Source of the DNA: Bacteroidota bacterium
GTDB lineage: Bacteria > Bacteroidota > Bacteroidia > Sphingobacteriales > Sphingobacteriaceae
Assembly: GCA_021794195.1 (NCBI GenBank)
Contig: JAJYRG010000020.1
Span: 1-35,772 of the forward strand
Direction: 5' to 3'
Length of the DNA stretch: 35,772 nt
Part shown: positions 14,887 through 23,286 of the stretch, piece by piece
Layout: every line of letters starts with the position of its first letter
How positions within the stretch are numbered: position 1 is the stretch's first letter
Made by a program: the position numbers and the translations under genes
The notes under the pieces: model-generated
What the model was told of the DNA's origin: nothing
The model's input: only the letters and a program-made list of their open reading frames with translations
Databases searched by the model: none

Positions 14887-15879
14887 ATGGCAATTTTAGC
14901 ATTTCAAAAACCTGATAAAGTTATCATGGATAAGTCAACGGATTTTGATGGTACATTCGAATTCCGTCCCTTAGAGCCAGGTTTTGGTGTAACTATCGGT
15001 AATGCTCTTCGCCGTATTTTGTTATCTTCCCTGGAAGGATACGCCATCACTTCAGTACGTTTGTCTGGAGTTTCTCATGAGTTTACAACCATCAAAGGTG
15101 TGGTCGAAGATGTCACAGAGATAATTTTAAATCTTAAGCAAGTTAGGTTTAAAAAAACAGGTGAACAAGGAGATAACGAAAAAGTATTCCTTGTTATTAC
15201 AGGGCAAGAACATTTTAAAGCTGGTGATATTACAAAGTTTTCAAATAACTTCACCGTTTTAAATCCAGATCTGGTTATCTGTAATATGGAGCCTTCCGTT
15301 ACTTTGGAAATAGAATTGTCTATTGCTAAAGGACGGGGGTATGTAAATGCTGAGGAAAATAAAGTTTTAGATGGTCCAGTAGGTGTGATAGCAGTAGACT
15401 CTATATTTACACCTATAAAAAATGTACAATACTCTATAGAAAATTACCGTGTTGAACAAAAAACGGACTACGAAAAGCTATTATTAGATATTTCTACCGA
15501 TGGGTCTATCCATCCAGAAGATGCCCTAAAAGAAGCTGCTAAGATTTTAATTCAGCACTTTATGCTGTTCTCCGATGAGAATATGCTTCTGGAAGCACAA
15601 GCAAAAGAGGAAACTAAAGTCGTAGATGAAGAAGTACTGCATATGCGTAAGGTTCTTAAAACTGAATTAGTTGATTTAGACCTTTCAGTACGAGCACTAA
15701 ACTGCTTAAAAGCAGCCGATATCCGCACTTTGGGTGACTTGGTTACTTATGACGTTGCAGACATGCTTAAATTCAGAAACTTCGGAAAAAAATCTTTAGC
15801 AGAAATTCAAGAATTGGTTAAATCGAAAGGATTATCCTTTGGAATGAATTTATCCAAATTTAAACTAGAAGAAGAATAA
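14887..15879 (+). CDS. rpoA: RNA polymerase alpha subunit
   Basis: Alpha dimerises to scaffold RNA polymerase assembly and binds promoter DNA and activators through its C-terminal domain. At 330 residues the length is standard. The N-terminal domain shows [19 protein letters not shown] (about 32-50), and the C-terminal domain contains [19 protein letters not shown] with the conserved DNA-binding arginine and FGKKSLAEI. It lies between rpsD and rplQ, its usual place in the alpha operon. Confidence 0.98.
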   Translation: MAILAFQKPDKVIMDKSTDFDGTFEFRPLEPGFGVTIGNALRRILLSSLEGYAITSVRLSGVSHEFTTIKGVVEDVTEIILNLKQVRFKKTGEQGDNEKVFLVITGQEHFKAGDITKFSNNFTVLNPDLVICNMEPSVTLEIELSIAKGRGYVNAEENKVLDGPVGVIAVDSIFTPIKNVQYSIENYRVEQKTDYEKLLLDISTDGSIHPEDALKEAAKILIQHFMLFSDENMLLEAQAKEETKVVDEEVLHMRKVLKTELVDLDLSVRALNCLKAADIRTLGDLVTYDVADMLKFRNFGKKSLAEIQELVKSKGLSFGMNLSKFKLEEE

Positions 15880-15954
15880 TAAACACATTAAAATCCGGCA
15901 TATAATTCCCTCCGAAAATTAATGGAGACGGTATATGCAAAACACAAAATAAAA

Positions 15955-16623
15955 ATGAGACACGGTAAAAAAATTAAAAAATTAAGCCGCACAAGCAGTC
16001 ACCGTAAAGCTATGATGGCGAATATGGCGAACTCTCTTATCCTTCATAAAAGAATCACGACTACTTTGCCAAAAGCAAAAGCTTTGCGTACCTATGTAGA
16101 ACCTTTGATTACTAAATCAAAGAATGACACTACACATTCGCGTCGAGTGGTTTTTTCTTATTTGAAAAATAAAGAAACTGTATCTATTCTTTTTCGAGAA
16201 ATATCTCAGAAAGTTGCAGATAGACCGGGAGGATATACCCGTGTGATCAAACTTGATAACCGCCAAGGCGATAACGCTGAAATGGCCTTTATAGAATTGG
16301 TGGATTACAACGAGGTTTATTCAGCTTCCGGAGAAACGAAAAAGAAATCGACAAGACGTAGCCGCAGAAGAGGTGGAAAGAAAAAATCAGCAGAACAACA
16401 AAATGCCAGTGAAGAGACTGAAAATGTAGATCAGTCTTCGGAAACTGAATCGAAAGTTGAAGAAAAAACTGCTGAGCAAAACGCAAAGGAGACTCAGGAA
16501 CAGGAAGAAGTTGTTAAAGCTGAAGGAGATGAGGAAAAAGAAGTAACTGAAGACTCGCAAACTGAAGAAGAACAGCCAGAATCATCTGATGCGGATGAAT
16601 CAAAAAACTCTGATAAAGAATAA
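15955..16623 (+). CDS. rplQ: Ribosomal protein L17 (bL17) with acidic tail
   Basis: L17 is a 50S protein near the tunnel exit. The ATG at 15955 gives the family start [20 protein letters not shown]; an in-frame ATG at 15922 would add 11 residues and is less likely. The conserved core spans about 1-124. It is followed by a basic segment (about 129-144) and then roughly 75 residues very rich in Glu, with Ser, Asp, Gln and Lys (147-222). Total length of 222 is nearly double that of E. coli L17 (127). A clear terminator follows. Confidence 0.96.
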   Translation: MRHGKKIKKLSRTSSHRKAMMANMANSLILHKRITTTLPKAKALRTYVEPLITKSKNDTTHSRRVVFSYLKNKETVSILFREISQKVADRPGGYTRVIKLDNRQGDNAEMAFIELVDYNEVYSASGETKKKSTRRSRRRGGKKKSAEQQNASEETENVDQSSETESKVEEKTAEQNAKETQEQEEVVKAEGDEEKEVTEDSQTEEEQPESSDADESKNSDKE

Positions 16624-16644
16624 AAATTAGTTTTTTATAAGATT

Positions 16645-16677
16645 AAAAAAGCCCTCCCAAGTAGAGGGCTTTTTTAT
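16645..16677 (+). terminator. Terminator of the ribosomal superoperon
   Basis: The arms AAAAAAGCCCTC (16645-16656) and GAGGGCTTTTTT (16664-16675) form a perfect 12-bp stem with a 7-nt loop and a T-run. This is a textbook intrinsic terminator 21 nt after rplQ and, because of the A-run on the left arm, could also act on leftward transcripts. Confidence 0.92.
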
Positions 16678-16727
16678 TTTCTATCAATTCTATAAAATGT
16701 TTAAATCTTATAGTAACTTTATCCAAT

Positions 16728-17861
16728 ATGAATTTATTTGATGTTTATCCCATTAACCCTATCAGTATTGAAAGAGCTTCGGGCTCGTATATTTGGGATC
16801 AGGAAGGCACACGGTATTTGGATTTATATGGTGGGCATGCTGTGATTTCTATTGGGCACAGCCATCCATATTATATAAAACGAATCAAAGAACAGCTGGA
16901 TAAAATAGGCTTTTATTCTAACTCGATCCGGATTCCTCAACAAGAAGAATATGCTGAAAAGTTAAAAGCTATTTCAGGAAAAGAAGATTATGCCTTGTTT
17001 TTATGTAATTCGGGAGCCGAAGCTAATGAAAATGCTTTTAAACTCGCCTCCTTTTATAATGGTCGAAAGAAAATTATTGCTTTTGACAAGGCTTTTCATG
17101 GACGTACTTCTTTGGCTGTGTCAGCTACAGATAACCCTTCTATTGTCGCTCCCGTAAATGAAACAGAGAATGTTATCTTTCTACCTTTTAATGATGTAGA
17201 AGCGCTGAATAAGACTTTTATGAAGTATGGTGATGAGATCTCATCGGTAATTATCGAAGGAATACAAGGGGTAGGAGGTATTCGCGAAGCTAGTAAAGAG
17301 CTGCTACAGGCTATTCGTAAGAACTGTGATAAATACGATAGTATTTTTATTGCTGACTCTATCCAATGCGGTTATGGACGGACCGGTTCCTTCTTCTCTC
17401 ACGATTACCATGGAGTATCTGCTGATATTTATACGATGGCGAAAGGGATGGGAAATGGGTTTCCGATTGGAGGCGTATTAATTCATTCAAAAATACAAGC
17501 TAAACATGGAATGTTAGGCACAACATTTGGAGGAAATCATTTGGCCTGCGCTGCTGCACTCGCTGTAGTAGAAGTGATAAAGGAAGAGAATTTGTTAGAG
17601 AATGCAAAGCAGATAGGAAATTATTTATTAAAGGAATTACGAGGATTCTCAGATATAAGAGAGATAAGAGGGAGAGGATTGATGATTGGGATTGAGCTTG
17701 ACGAAAAATATAAAGCGATCCGTCAAAAATTACTCGATGAGGATAAAATGTTTACAGGAACGGCTAAACCTAATATTATTCGCATCCTTCCGGCACTTAA
17801 TATTGATAAAGAGACGGCTGATAGGTTTTTGCAAGCTTTACAAGTTCAATTGAAGAATTAA
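16728..17861 (+). CDS. argD: Acetyl-/succinylornithine aminotransferase
   Basis: PLP-dependent class III aminotransferase that makes N-acylornithine from the N-acylglutamate semialdehyde in arginine synthesis. The 377-residue product has NSGAEANENAFKLA (94-107), the PLP phosphate and ring contacts, the conserved Asp210 in IADSIQCGYGRTG (the usual DEVQ reads DSIQ), and the PLP lysine Lys239 in MAKGMGNGFPIGG. It opens a tight operon, argF' following after 12 nt. The acyl group is probably succinyl if ArgF' specificity is as inferred. No argC, argG or argH lies beside it. Confidence 0.93.
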   Translation: MNLFDVYPINPISIERASGSYIWDQEGTRYLDLYGGHAVISIGHSHPYYIKRIKEQLDKIGFYSNSIRIPQQEEYAEKLKAISGKEDYALFLCNSGAEANENAFKLASFYNGRKKIIAFDKAFHGRTSLAVSATDNPSIVAPVNETENVIFLPFNDVEALNKTFMKYGDEISSVIIEGIQGVGGIREASKELLQAIRKNCDKYDSIFIADSIQCGYGRTGSFFSHDYHGVSADIYTMAKGMGNGFPIGGVLIHSKIQAKHGMLGTTFGGNHLACAAALAVVEVIKEENLLENAKQIGNYLLKELRGFSDIREIRGRGLMIGIELDEKYKAIRQKLLDEDKMFTGTAKPNIIRILPALNIDKETADRFLQALQVQLKN

Positions 17862-17873
17862 ACAAACATAAAA

Positions 17874-18848
17874 ATGAATAGTTTTTTTTCAGTAAAGGAT
17901 ATAGACAACCTTGATAAAATAGTGGAAGAATCTTTAGAGTTAAAGAAAAACCCACGGTCATACCTGAAACTTGGAGAAGGGAAAATGTTAGGGTTGGTGT
18001 TTTTAAATCCTAGTTTGCGCACACGTATGAGTACGCAAAAAGCGGCATTGAACTTGGGAATGGACGTTATCGTGATGAATATGGCGCAAGATGGCTGGGC
18101 ATTGGAAACACAGGATGGTGTAATAATGAATGGAAACACTGTAGAGCATATCAGAGAGGCCGCTGCTGTAATGGGGCAATACTGTGATATTATCGGCTTG
18201 CGTTCATTTCCTTCCCTCAAAGACAGGGAAGAAGATTATAATGAAGACTTATTCAATAAGTTCAAAAAGTATTGTCAGGTTCCTTTAATTTCTTTGGAGA
18301 GTGCTACTCGTCATCCTTTGCAAAGCTTGACGGACTTAATAACCATTAAAGAAACCTGGACAGGTAATTCTTTTCAAAAGCCCAATGTATTATTGGCTTG
18401 GGCCCCTCATATTCGTTCTTTGCCTCAGGCAGTTCCGAATTCTTTTGCGGAATGGATGTGCAGAGCACAGCAAGAAGACATGCTTAACTTTAAGATAGCT
18501 CAGCCCAAAGGGTATGAATTAAGTACCGAGTTCACACAAGAAGCAGAAATTTCATATGACTTGGAGGAAGCAATTAAAAATGTGGATTACATATATGTGA
18601 AAAATTGGTCAAGCTATGAAGATTATGGCCGTGTGTATAGTATAGATCAAGATTGGATGCTCGATCAGAATAAACTAAAAACTACTCGTTCGGCTAAAGT
18701 GATGCATTGTCTACCGGTACGTAGAGATTTAGTAATAGCATCAGATATTTTAGACAGTGAAAGTTCAATTGTAATACAGCAAGCTGGGAACCGTGTATGG
18801 GCTGCACAGGCTGTACTTAAACGTATATTAGAATCTATTAATAAATAA
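17874..18848 (+). CDS. argF': N-acylornithine carbamoyltransferase (probably N-succinylornithine)
   Basis: Transfers the carbamoyl group from carbamoyl phosphate to N-acylornithine, replacing the classical ornithine enzyme in Bacteroidota. The 324 residues carry the carbamoyl-phosphate loop SLRTR (47-51), HPLQ (147-150), the family-specific WAPHIRSLPQAVPNSF and HCLPVRR near the end. The residue that decides the acyl group is Glu92 in the Xanthomonas acetylornithine enzyme and Pro90 in the Bacteroides fragilis succinylornithine enzyme. It is Val90 here (GNTVEH, aligned by eye without gaps from residue 1). From memory, changing the Xanthomonas Glu to Val, Pro, Ser or Ala gives succinylornithine activity, so a succinyl substrate is favoured. 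It is followed by argB after 2 nt. Confidence 0.93.
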   Translation: MNSFFSVKDIDNLDKIVEESLELKKNPRSYLKLGEGKMLGLVFLNPSLRTRMSTQKAALNLGMDVIVMNMAQDGWALETQDGVIMNGNTVEHIREAAAVMGQYCDIIGLRSFPSLKDREEDYNEDLFNKFKKYCQVPLISLESATRHPLQSLTDLITIKETWTGNSFQKPNVLLAWAPHIRSLPQAVPNSFAEWMCRAQQEDMLNFKIAQPKGYELSTEFTQEAEISYDLEEAIKNVDYIYVKNWSSYEDYGRVYSIDQDWMLDQNKLKTTRSAKVMHCLPVRRDLVIASDILDSESSIVIQQAGNRVWAAQAVLKRILESINK

Positions 18849-18850
18849 AA

Positions 18851-19648
18851 ATGACAGAAAATTCTCTTCTTCAAGTAATTAAAATAGGCGGAAATATAAT
18901 CGATGACCCTGAGGCATTAGATGATTTTTTAGAAAAATTTTCAGCATTACGAGGGAAAAAAATATTAGTTCATGGAGGAGGCAAAGAAGCGACGAGAGTC
19001 GCGGTAAAGATGGGGGTACAAACCAAAATGATAGATGGGAGACGTATCACGGATAAAGAGATGTTGGATATCGTGACAATGGTGTATGCAGGCAAGATAA
19101 ATAAGGAAATAGTAGTACGTTTGCAAAAAATGCATACCGAAGCTTTAGGGTTAACTGGAGCCGACGTGAATACTATTCAAACTGTAAAACGCCCTGTAAA
19201 GGATATAGATTACGGGTACGTAGGAGATGTTTTACATGACTCTGTGAATGTGCTGAATATCAAGAAAATTCTTGACGCTGGATTTATCCCGGTTTTTTCG
19301 GCTATTACACATAACGGAAATGGAAAGTTACTCAATACCAATGCTGATACCGTAGCAGCAGCTTTAGCGTCTGCTTTTTCGAGTACATATGACGTGTCAC
19401 TGGTGTATAGCTTTGAAAAAAATGGAGTTCTTTCGGATATTAATGATGAAGACTCTATTATAGAACAAATAGATAAAGAGCAATATGAAGCTTTTAAAAA
19501 TGAAGGCGTAGTTAACCAAGGAATGATTCCAAAACTCGATAACGCTTTTGAAGCTTTAATGAAAGGTGTGAGCAGGGTCTATATTGGAAATGCGCGCAAC
19601 TTACAGTTATTGCAGCAAGATGCTTTTGGCACTAAGCTGATAATTTAA
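18851..19648 (+). CDS. argB: N-acylglutamate kinase
   Basis: Amino-acid kinase family enzyme phosphorylating N-acetyl- (or N-succinyl-) glutamate, an early step of arginine synthesis. The 265 residues include the ATP/phosphate loops Lys11 in VIKIGGN and HGGGKEATR (41-49), the RRITDKEMLDIV segment, NTNADTVAAALASAF and the conserved lysine in GMIPKLDNAFEAL. It lies 2 nt after argF'. The acyl specificity cannot be read directly; linkage to the Val90 ArgF' suggests that it shares the succinyl pathway. Confidence 0.94.
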   Translation: MTENSLLQVIKIGGNIIDDPEALDDFLEKFSALRGKKILVHGGGKEATRVAVKMGVQTKMIDGRRITDKEMLDIVTMVYAGKINKEIVVRLQKMHTEALGLTGADVNTIQTVKRPVKDIDYGYVGDVLHDSVNVLNIKKILDAGFIPVFSAITHNGNGKLLNTNADTVAAALASAFSSTYDVSLVYSFEKNGVLSDINDEDSIIEQIDKEQYEAFKNEGVVNQGMIPKLDNAFEALMKGVSRVYIGNARNLQLLQQDAFGTKLII

Positions 19649-19656
19649 AACTACAT

Positions 19657-20463
19657 ATGAAAAAGATTACAATCATTGGAAGTGGGAATATTGGTTTTTC
19701 CTTAGCAAAAGGCTTAGTAAAATCGAATAAATATAAGGCCGGAGATATTACTTTGACACGTCGCTCTTTATCTTCCTTGTATATAGAAAAAGAGCAAGGC
19801 TTTGATGTGAGCGACAATAATATTCAAGCTATAAAGGGAAGGGATATTATAGTATTATGCATTCTGCCGCAGCAAGCCCGAAAGGTAATGGAGCAAATAG
19901 CTCCGCATCTGCATCCGGGACAGGTATTTATTTCAGTGGTTTCAGGCTTATCGTGTGCTGATATGAGAGAAGTAATCGGTACAGAAGTAGAGATTGTCAG
20001 AGCTATGCCCAATACAGCGATTGCTATCGGAGAATCTATGACTTGCATTAGTAGTGACAAATCAGCAGGAAGTATCATGCAAAAAGTAGAGGATATTTTT
20101 GAATCTGTAGGGGCAGTCGTCACTATTGAAGAAGAACTGATGACCTCGGCAACAGCTTTATGTGCTTGTGGAATTGCTTTTTTCCTGAGGGGAATACGTG
20201 CAGCTTCCCAAGGTGGGGTCGAGATTGGCTTTCATGCAGCAGATGCTTTAAAAATGGCAGTACAGACAGCCAAAGGTGCAGCAGACTTATTGTTACAAAC
20301 TAAAAATCATCCTGAAACAGAGTTGGATAAAGTAACTTCGCCTAAGGGATGCACTATTGCCGGTTTAAATGAAATGGAACATCATGGGTTCAGTTCCGCT
20401 TTTATTAAAGGGATAAAATTTTCTGCTCATAAAGCAGGAGGTTTGTATGGAAATGAAAAGTAA
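19657..20463 (+). CDS. proC: Pyrroline-5-carboxylate reductase
   Basis: NAD(P)H-dependent reductase making proline from pyrroline-5-carboxylate. The 268-residue product opens with the dinucleotide fold IIGSGNIGFSLAKGL (5-19), has VRAMPNTAIAIGESMT and the C-terminal dimer domain with TSPKGCTIAGLNEMEHHG. It sits between argB and argE, and its end overlaps argE by 17 nt. Placement inside an arginine operon is a recurrent Bacteroidota arrangement and may link proline and arginine pools through glutamate semialdehyde/ornithine. Confidence 0.95.
   Translation: MKKITIIGSGNIGFSLAKGLVKSNKYKAGDITLTRRSLSSLYIEKEQGFDVSDNNIQAIKGRDIIVLCILPQQARKVMEQIAPHLHPGQVFISVVSGLSCADMREVIGTEVEIVRAMPNTAIAIGESMTCISSDKSAGSIMQKVEDIFESVGAVVTIEEELMTSATALCACGIAFFLRGIRAASQGGVEIGFHAADALKMAVQTAKGAADLLLQTKNHPETELDKVTSPKGCTIAGLNEMEHHGFSSAFIKGIKFSAHKAGGLYGNEK
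20436..20441 (+). promoter_or_regulatory. Strong Shine-Dalgarno before argE
   Basis: AGGAGG lies 5 nt before the argE ATG, inside the proC coding region. Nearly all other genes in this window lack such a motif and have A-rich upstream sequence. The same bases encode the conserved AGGL near the end of ProC, so the match may be partly dictated by protein sequence. Confidence 0.55.
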
Positions 20464-21529
20464 CGAAAATATAGATCTTCTATTTGAAGAAGCAAAAGCC
20501 TTATTGAAAAAATTGATTCGTACTCCATCAATTAGCAGAGAAGAGAGTAAAACAGCAGATATTATTGAAAAATTTCTATCAGGAAAAGAAATACCTGTAT
20601 ATAGGAAAGAGAATAATATTTGGGCGTATAATAAAAGATTTGACTTTGCTAAGCCGACTATACTTTTGAATTCGCATCATGATACGGTAAAGCCGAATCT
20701 GGGATATCAACGGGATCCTTACCATGCTGAAGAGAAAGAAGGTAAACTATATGGTTTAGGAAGTAATGATGCGGGAGGGTGCCTGGTCGCTTTGTTAGCA
20801 GCTTTTCTCTATTATTATGAGCAGCAACTGAACTATAATGTGTGTATATTGGCTTCTGCTGAAGAAGAGATTTCTGGAAAAAATGGAATAGAGATGGCTT
20901 ATAAAGAGGTTGAAGCCTGTGAATTTGCGATTGTCGGAGAACCGACGCTCTTGCATCTGGCTATTGCAGAGAAAGGGCTTATGGTTTTAGATTGTGCTGT
21001 AAAAGGAGAGTCCGGACATGCTGCCCGGGATGAGGGAAATAATGCAATCTATGAGGCGCTCTCGGATTTGCACTGGTTCAAAGAATTTGAATTTGAAAAA
21101 AAATCTGCGCTATTGGGAAAAGTTAAAATGAACGTTACGTTGATAGAATCGGGTACGCAGCATAATGTGATTCCCTCACTTTGTAAATATGTAGTTGATG
21201 TACGTACGACTGAGATGTATAGCAATGAAGAGGTATTGGAAATTATCCGTAAGCACGTGAAAGCTGATGTTATACCCCGCTCTACAAGGCTTTCTTCATC
21301 GAAAATTGAACCCGGGCACCCTATTGTATTAGCCGGTAAAAAATTGGGTAAAAAAGTATATGGAAGTCCTACTTTAAGTGATCAGGCCTTGTTACCCATA
21401 CCGTCTTTAAAGTTAGGGCCAGGAGACTCTGCCCGTTCTCACATGGCTGATGAATTTATATTTGTGAAGGAAATCTATGATGGAGTTCAGTTCTATATCG
21501 ATATTCTCAAGCCATTGCTTATCAATTAA
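20447..21529 (+). CDS. argE: N-acylornithine/N-acylcitrulline deacylase (ArgE family M20 peptidase)
   Basis: Zinc hydrolase of the M20 family that removes the acyl group in arginine synthesis; after an ArgF'-type step the natural substrate would be N-acylcitrulline. The 360-residue product has the metal-site pattern His77-His78-Asp79 (LNSHHDT), Asp108 (GSNDAGG), the catalytic pair Glu140/Glu141 (SAEEEISG), Glu165 (VGEPT) and a late His in RSHMADE. The middle dimerisation domain follows GESGHAARDEG. It overlaps proC by 17 nt and has a perfect Shine-Dalgarno. It is the last gene before a convergent regulator. Confidence 0.9.
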   Translation: MEMKSNENIDLLFEEAKALLKKLIRTPSISREESKTADIIEKFLSGKEIPVYRKENNIWAYNKRFDFAKPTILLNSHHDTVKPNLGYQRDPYHAEEKEGKLYGLGSNDAGGCLVALLAAFLYYYEQQLNYNVCILASAEEEISGKNGIEMAYKEVEACEFAIVGEPTLLHLAIAEKGLMVLDCAVKGESGHAARDEGNNAIYEALSDLHWFKEFEFEKKSALLGKVKMNVTLIESGTQHNVIPSLCKYVVDVRTTEMYSNEEVLEIIRKHVKADVIPRSTRLSSSKIEPGHPIVLAGKKLGKKVYGSPTLSDQALLPIPSLKLGPGDSARSHMADEFIFVKEIYDGVQFYIDILKPLLIN

Positions 21530-21545
21530 TCTAAGCTTATAATAG

Positions 21546-22028
21546 CTACAAAGCAATCTGCCTTTTGATACTTTCTTCTAAAGAGATGATAGTTTCCGTA
21601 CGTTTAATTCCTTTTAAAGATTGTATTTCTTTGTTAAGCACCTCACGAAGATGGGAAGTGTCTCTACAGATTATTTTTGCAAACATGCTATATTGGCCTG
21701 TGCAATAGTGCAGCTCTACTACTTCTTTTACTTTTTTCAGTTGCTTGACTGCATCAGCATATTGAGATCCTTTTTCAAGATCAATGCCTAAGAATGCGGT
21801 AATATCATATCCTATTTTTTGTGCATCGATAGTGAGAATGGAACCTTTGATAATTCCCAGTTCTTGCATTTTTTTCATTCGCACATGAATGGTACCTCCT
21901 GATACGACCAGCTTCTTAGCAATCTCCGTATAAGGCATAGAAGCATCGTTCATCAAAATTGTTAAAATCTTAATATCGAGTTCATCTAAGTCATAACTCG
22001 GGTGTTTTCTTTTCATCTGATTAAGCAT
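21546..22028 (-). CDS. Lrp/AsnC-family transcriptional regulator
   Basis: The 160-residue protein has an N-terminal winged helix-turn-helix (LDELDIKILTILMNDASMPY then EIAKKLVVSGGTIHVRMKKM) and a C-terminal ligand-sensing RAM domain (from ITAFLGIDLEKGS to RTETIISLEESIKRQ). These regulators sense amino acids. It converges on argE with only 16 nt between stops, so control of the arginine operon is possible but is inference; Lrp-type proteins often act on the genes next to them. The upstream region to the next gene is very AT-rich. Confidence 0.93.
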   Translation of the reverse strand: MLNQMKRKHPSYDLDELDIKILTILMNDASMPYTEIAKKLVVSGGTIHVRMKKMQELGIIKGSILTIDAQKIGYDITAFLGIDLEKGSQYADAVKQLKKVKEVVELHYCTGQYSMFAKIICRDTSHLREVLNKEIQSLKGIKRTETIISLEESIKRQIAL

Positions 22029-22193
22029 TAGATTATTAATATACCATTAATTGTATTTTAGTAAATATTTAAATCAAGTGTTTGTTATAAAATTACCAAT
22101 ATTGTAATAATACTAAGTATTTTTTGTAATTTAATTATTATTCAACAAATAATATTAAGATTAATGATTGTTTTATATTAACACCCATAGTTT
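22029..22193. other. Divergent AT-rich intergenic region
   Basis: This 165-nt spacer between the Lrp-type regulator and the next rightward gene must hold promoters for both. It is dominated by A and T runs. I could not identify a clear TTG/TAnnTTTG pair on either strand, nor a convincing operator palindrome. Confidence 0.5.
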
Positions 22194-23276
22194 ATGTTGA
22201 ACACAGGAAAAGGTGAAATATTTCAAGGAGCACAAGAAATTGCAGATGTTCATATTTATAAAAAGAAACCTGTTTACCCTGTTACATCTGGTTTGAAAAA
22301 ATATTTAAAATTTTATCAGCGAGGAGAGGATTTACCAATAACTTATCAGGAGTTGATGAATTTTAAAGAGACAATACCTGTTTATGATAAGAACGGCAAA
22401 GATACTTTATGGGAAACTCCTTTATACCCTCCTTCTTTTCAAGACTATCTGTATGATAGTTTGAAAATGATCTATGCTGTTTTAAAAGCTTCCGGAAATA
22501 TGCGTATTGTAGAGCATAAAACCATCGATCGCATAGAGTTTTGTGCTTTTGGTAATTCGCAGCCCTTTCGTATTCGTATAGTGAATAGGTTAAATGATGT
22601 TTATGATTATTTCTATGTTAAAAAAGCAGATGCTTCGCGAATTTACGGATTAGAACTTGAGCATATTTTATCTCCTAACCGAGTAAATTACGTGGTATAT
22701 AAAGATACCTTAATAGAGGATCATATTGTAGGTATTCCGGGTGATACATTTGTAGAGAAATATGCGGATAACCCAGATTATAATAAGACAAGAATTGCCA
22801 AAGAATTTGTGAAATTTAATGAACGTTGTATAATAGCCCTGTTAGGAGATATGCGTTCTTATAATTTCGTTATGCAGATTACACCTGATTTTGATGATTT
22901 TCAATTTCGCATTAGGGCGATAGATTTTGATCAGCAATTTTATGAAGGTAATCCCAAGGTATATATGCCTCAGTTTTTTAAAGAAAATTTCCCCTACGTA
23001 AAGTTGGCTATGGAGCATCTTAATGAACGGACTGTCTTACAATACCAACAAGAAGAGCAATCCTCTATCGTACATCGTGTGCGAAGCGAGCGGCATAGAA
23101 TTGCAGATTTGCGTGACGCTTCTCAATTGCAGGTTCTTTCTACTCCCGAAAATATTGATAAGTTAAAAGAAGGTTATGCCCGGTTTTATAATAATGAACG
23201 ATATTATAAATGTAAAACGATGACAGATATTGTTGAGCTCAATGTGAAAAATGTGATTCGAAAAGTTAAAATATAG
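22194..23276 (+). CDS. Unknown protein with protein-kinase-like motifs
   Basis: A 360-residue cytoplasmic-looking protein without signal or membrane segments. I do not recognise the family by name. Its middle resembles a kinase fold: a lysine strand YFYVKK (139-144), then LLGDMRSYNFVM, where Asp219 and Asn224 have the D-x4-N spacing of the HRDxxxxN catalytic loop, then IDFDQQF, with Asp244 or Asp246 as a possible DFG-like metal ligand. A glycine-rich loop is not obvious. It may be a divergent small-molecule or protein kinase, or a HipA-like or pseudokinase protein. It is divergent from the Lrp-type regulator and convergent with ruvC (10 nt between stops). Confidence 0.8.
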   Translation: MLNTGKGEIFQGAQEIADVHIYKKKPVYPVTSGLKKYLKFYQRGEDLPITYQELMNFKETIPVYDKNGKDTLWETPLYPPSFQDYLYDSLKMIYAVLKASGNMRIVEHKTIDRIEFCAFGNSQPFRIRIVNRLNDVYDYFYVKKADASRIYGLELEHILSPNRVNYVVYKDTLIEDHIVGIPGDTFVEKYADNPDYNKTRIAKEFVKFNERCIIALLGDMRSYNFVMQITPDFDDFQFRIRAIDFDQQFYEGNPKVYMPQFFKENFPYVKLAMEHLNERTVLQYQQEEQSSIVHRVRSERHRIADLRDASQLQVLSTPENIDKLKEGYARFYNNERYYKCKTMTDIVELNVKNVIRKVKI

Positions 23277-23286
23277 CTTAATAAAA

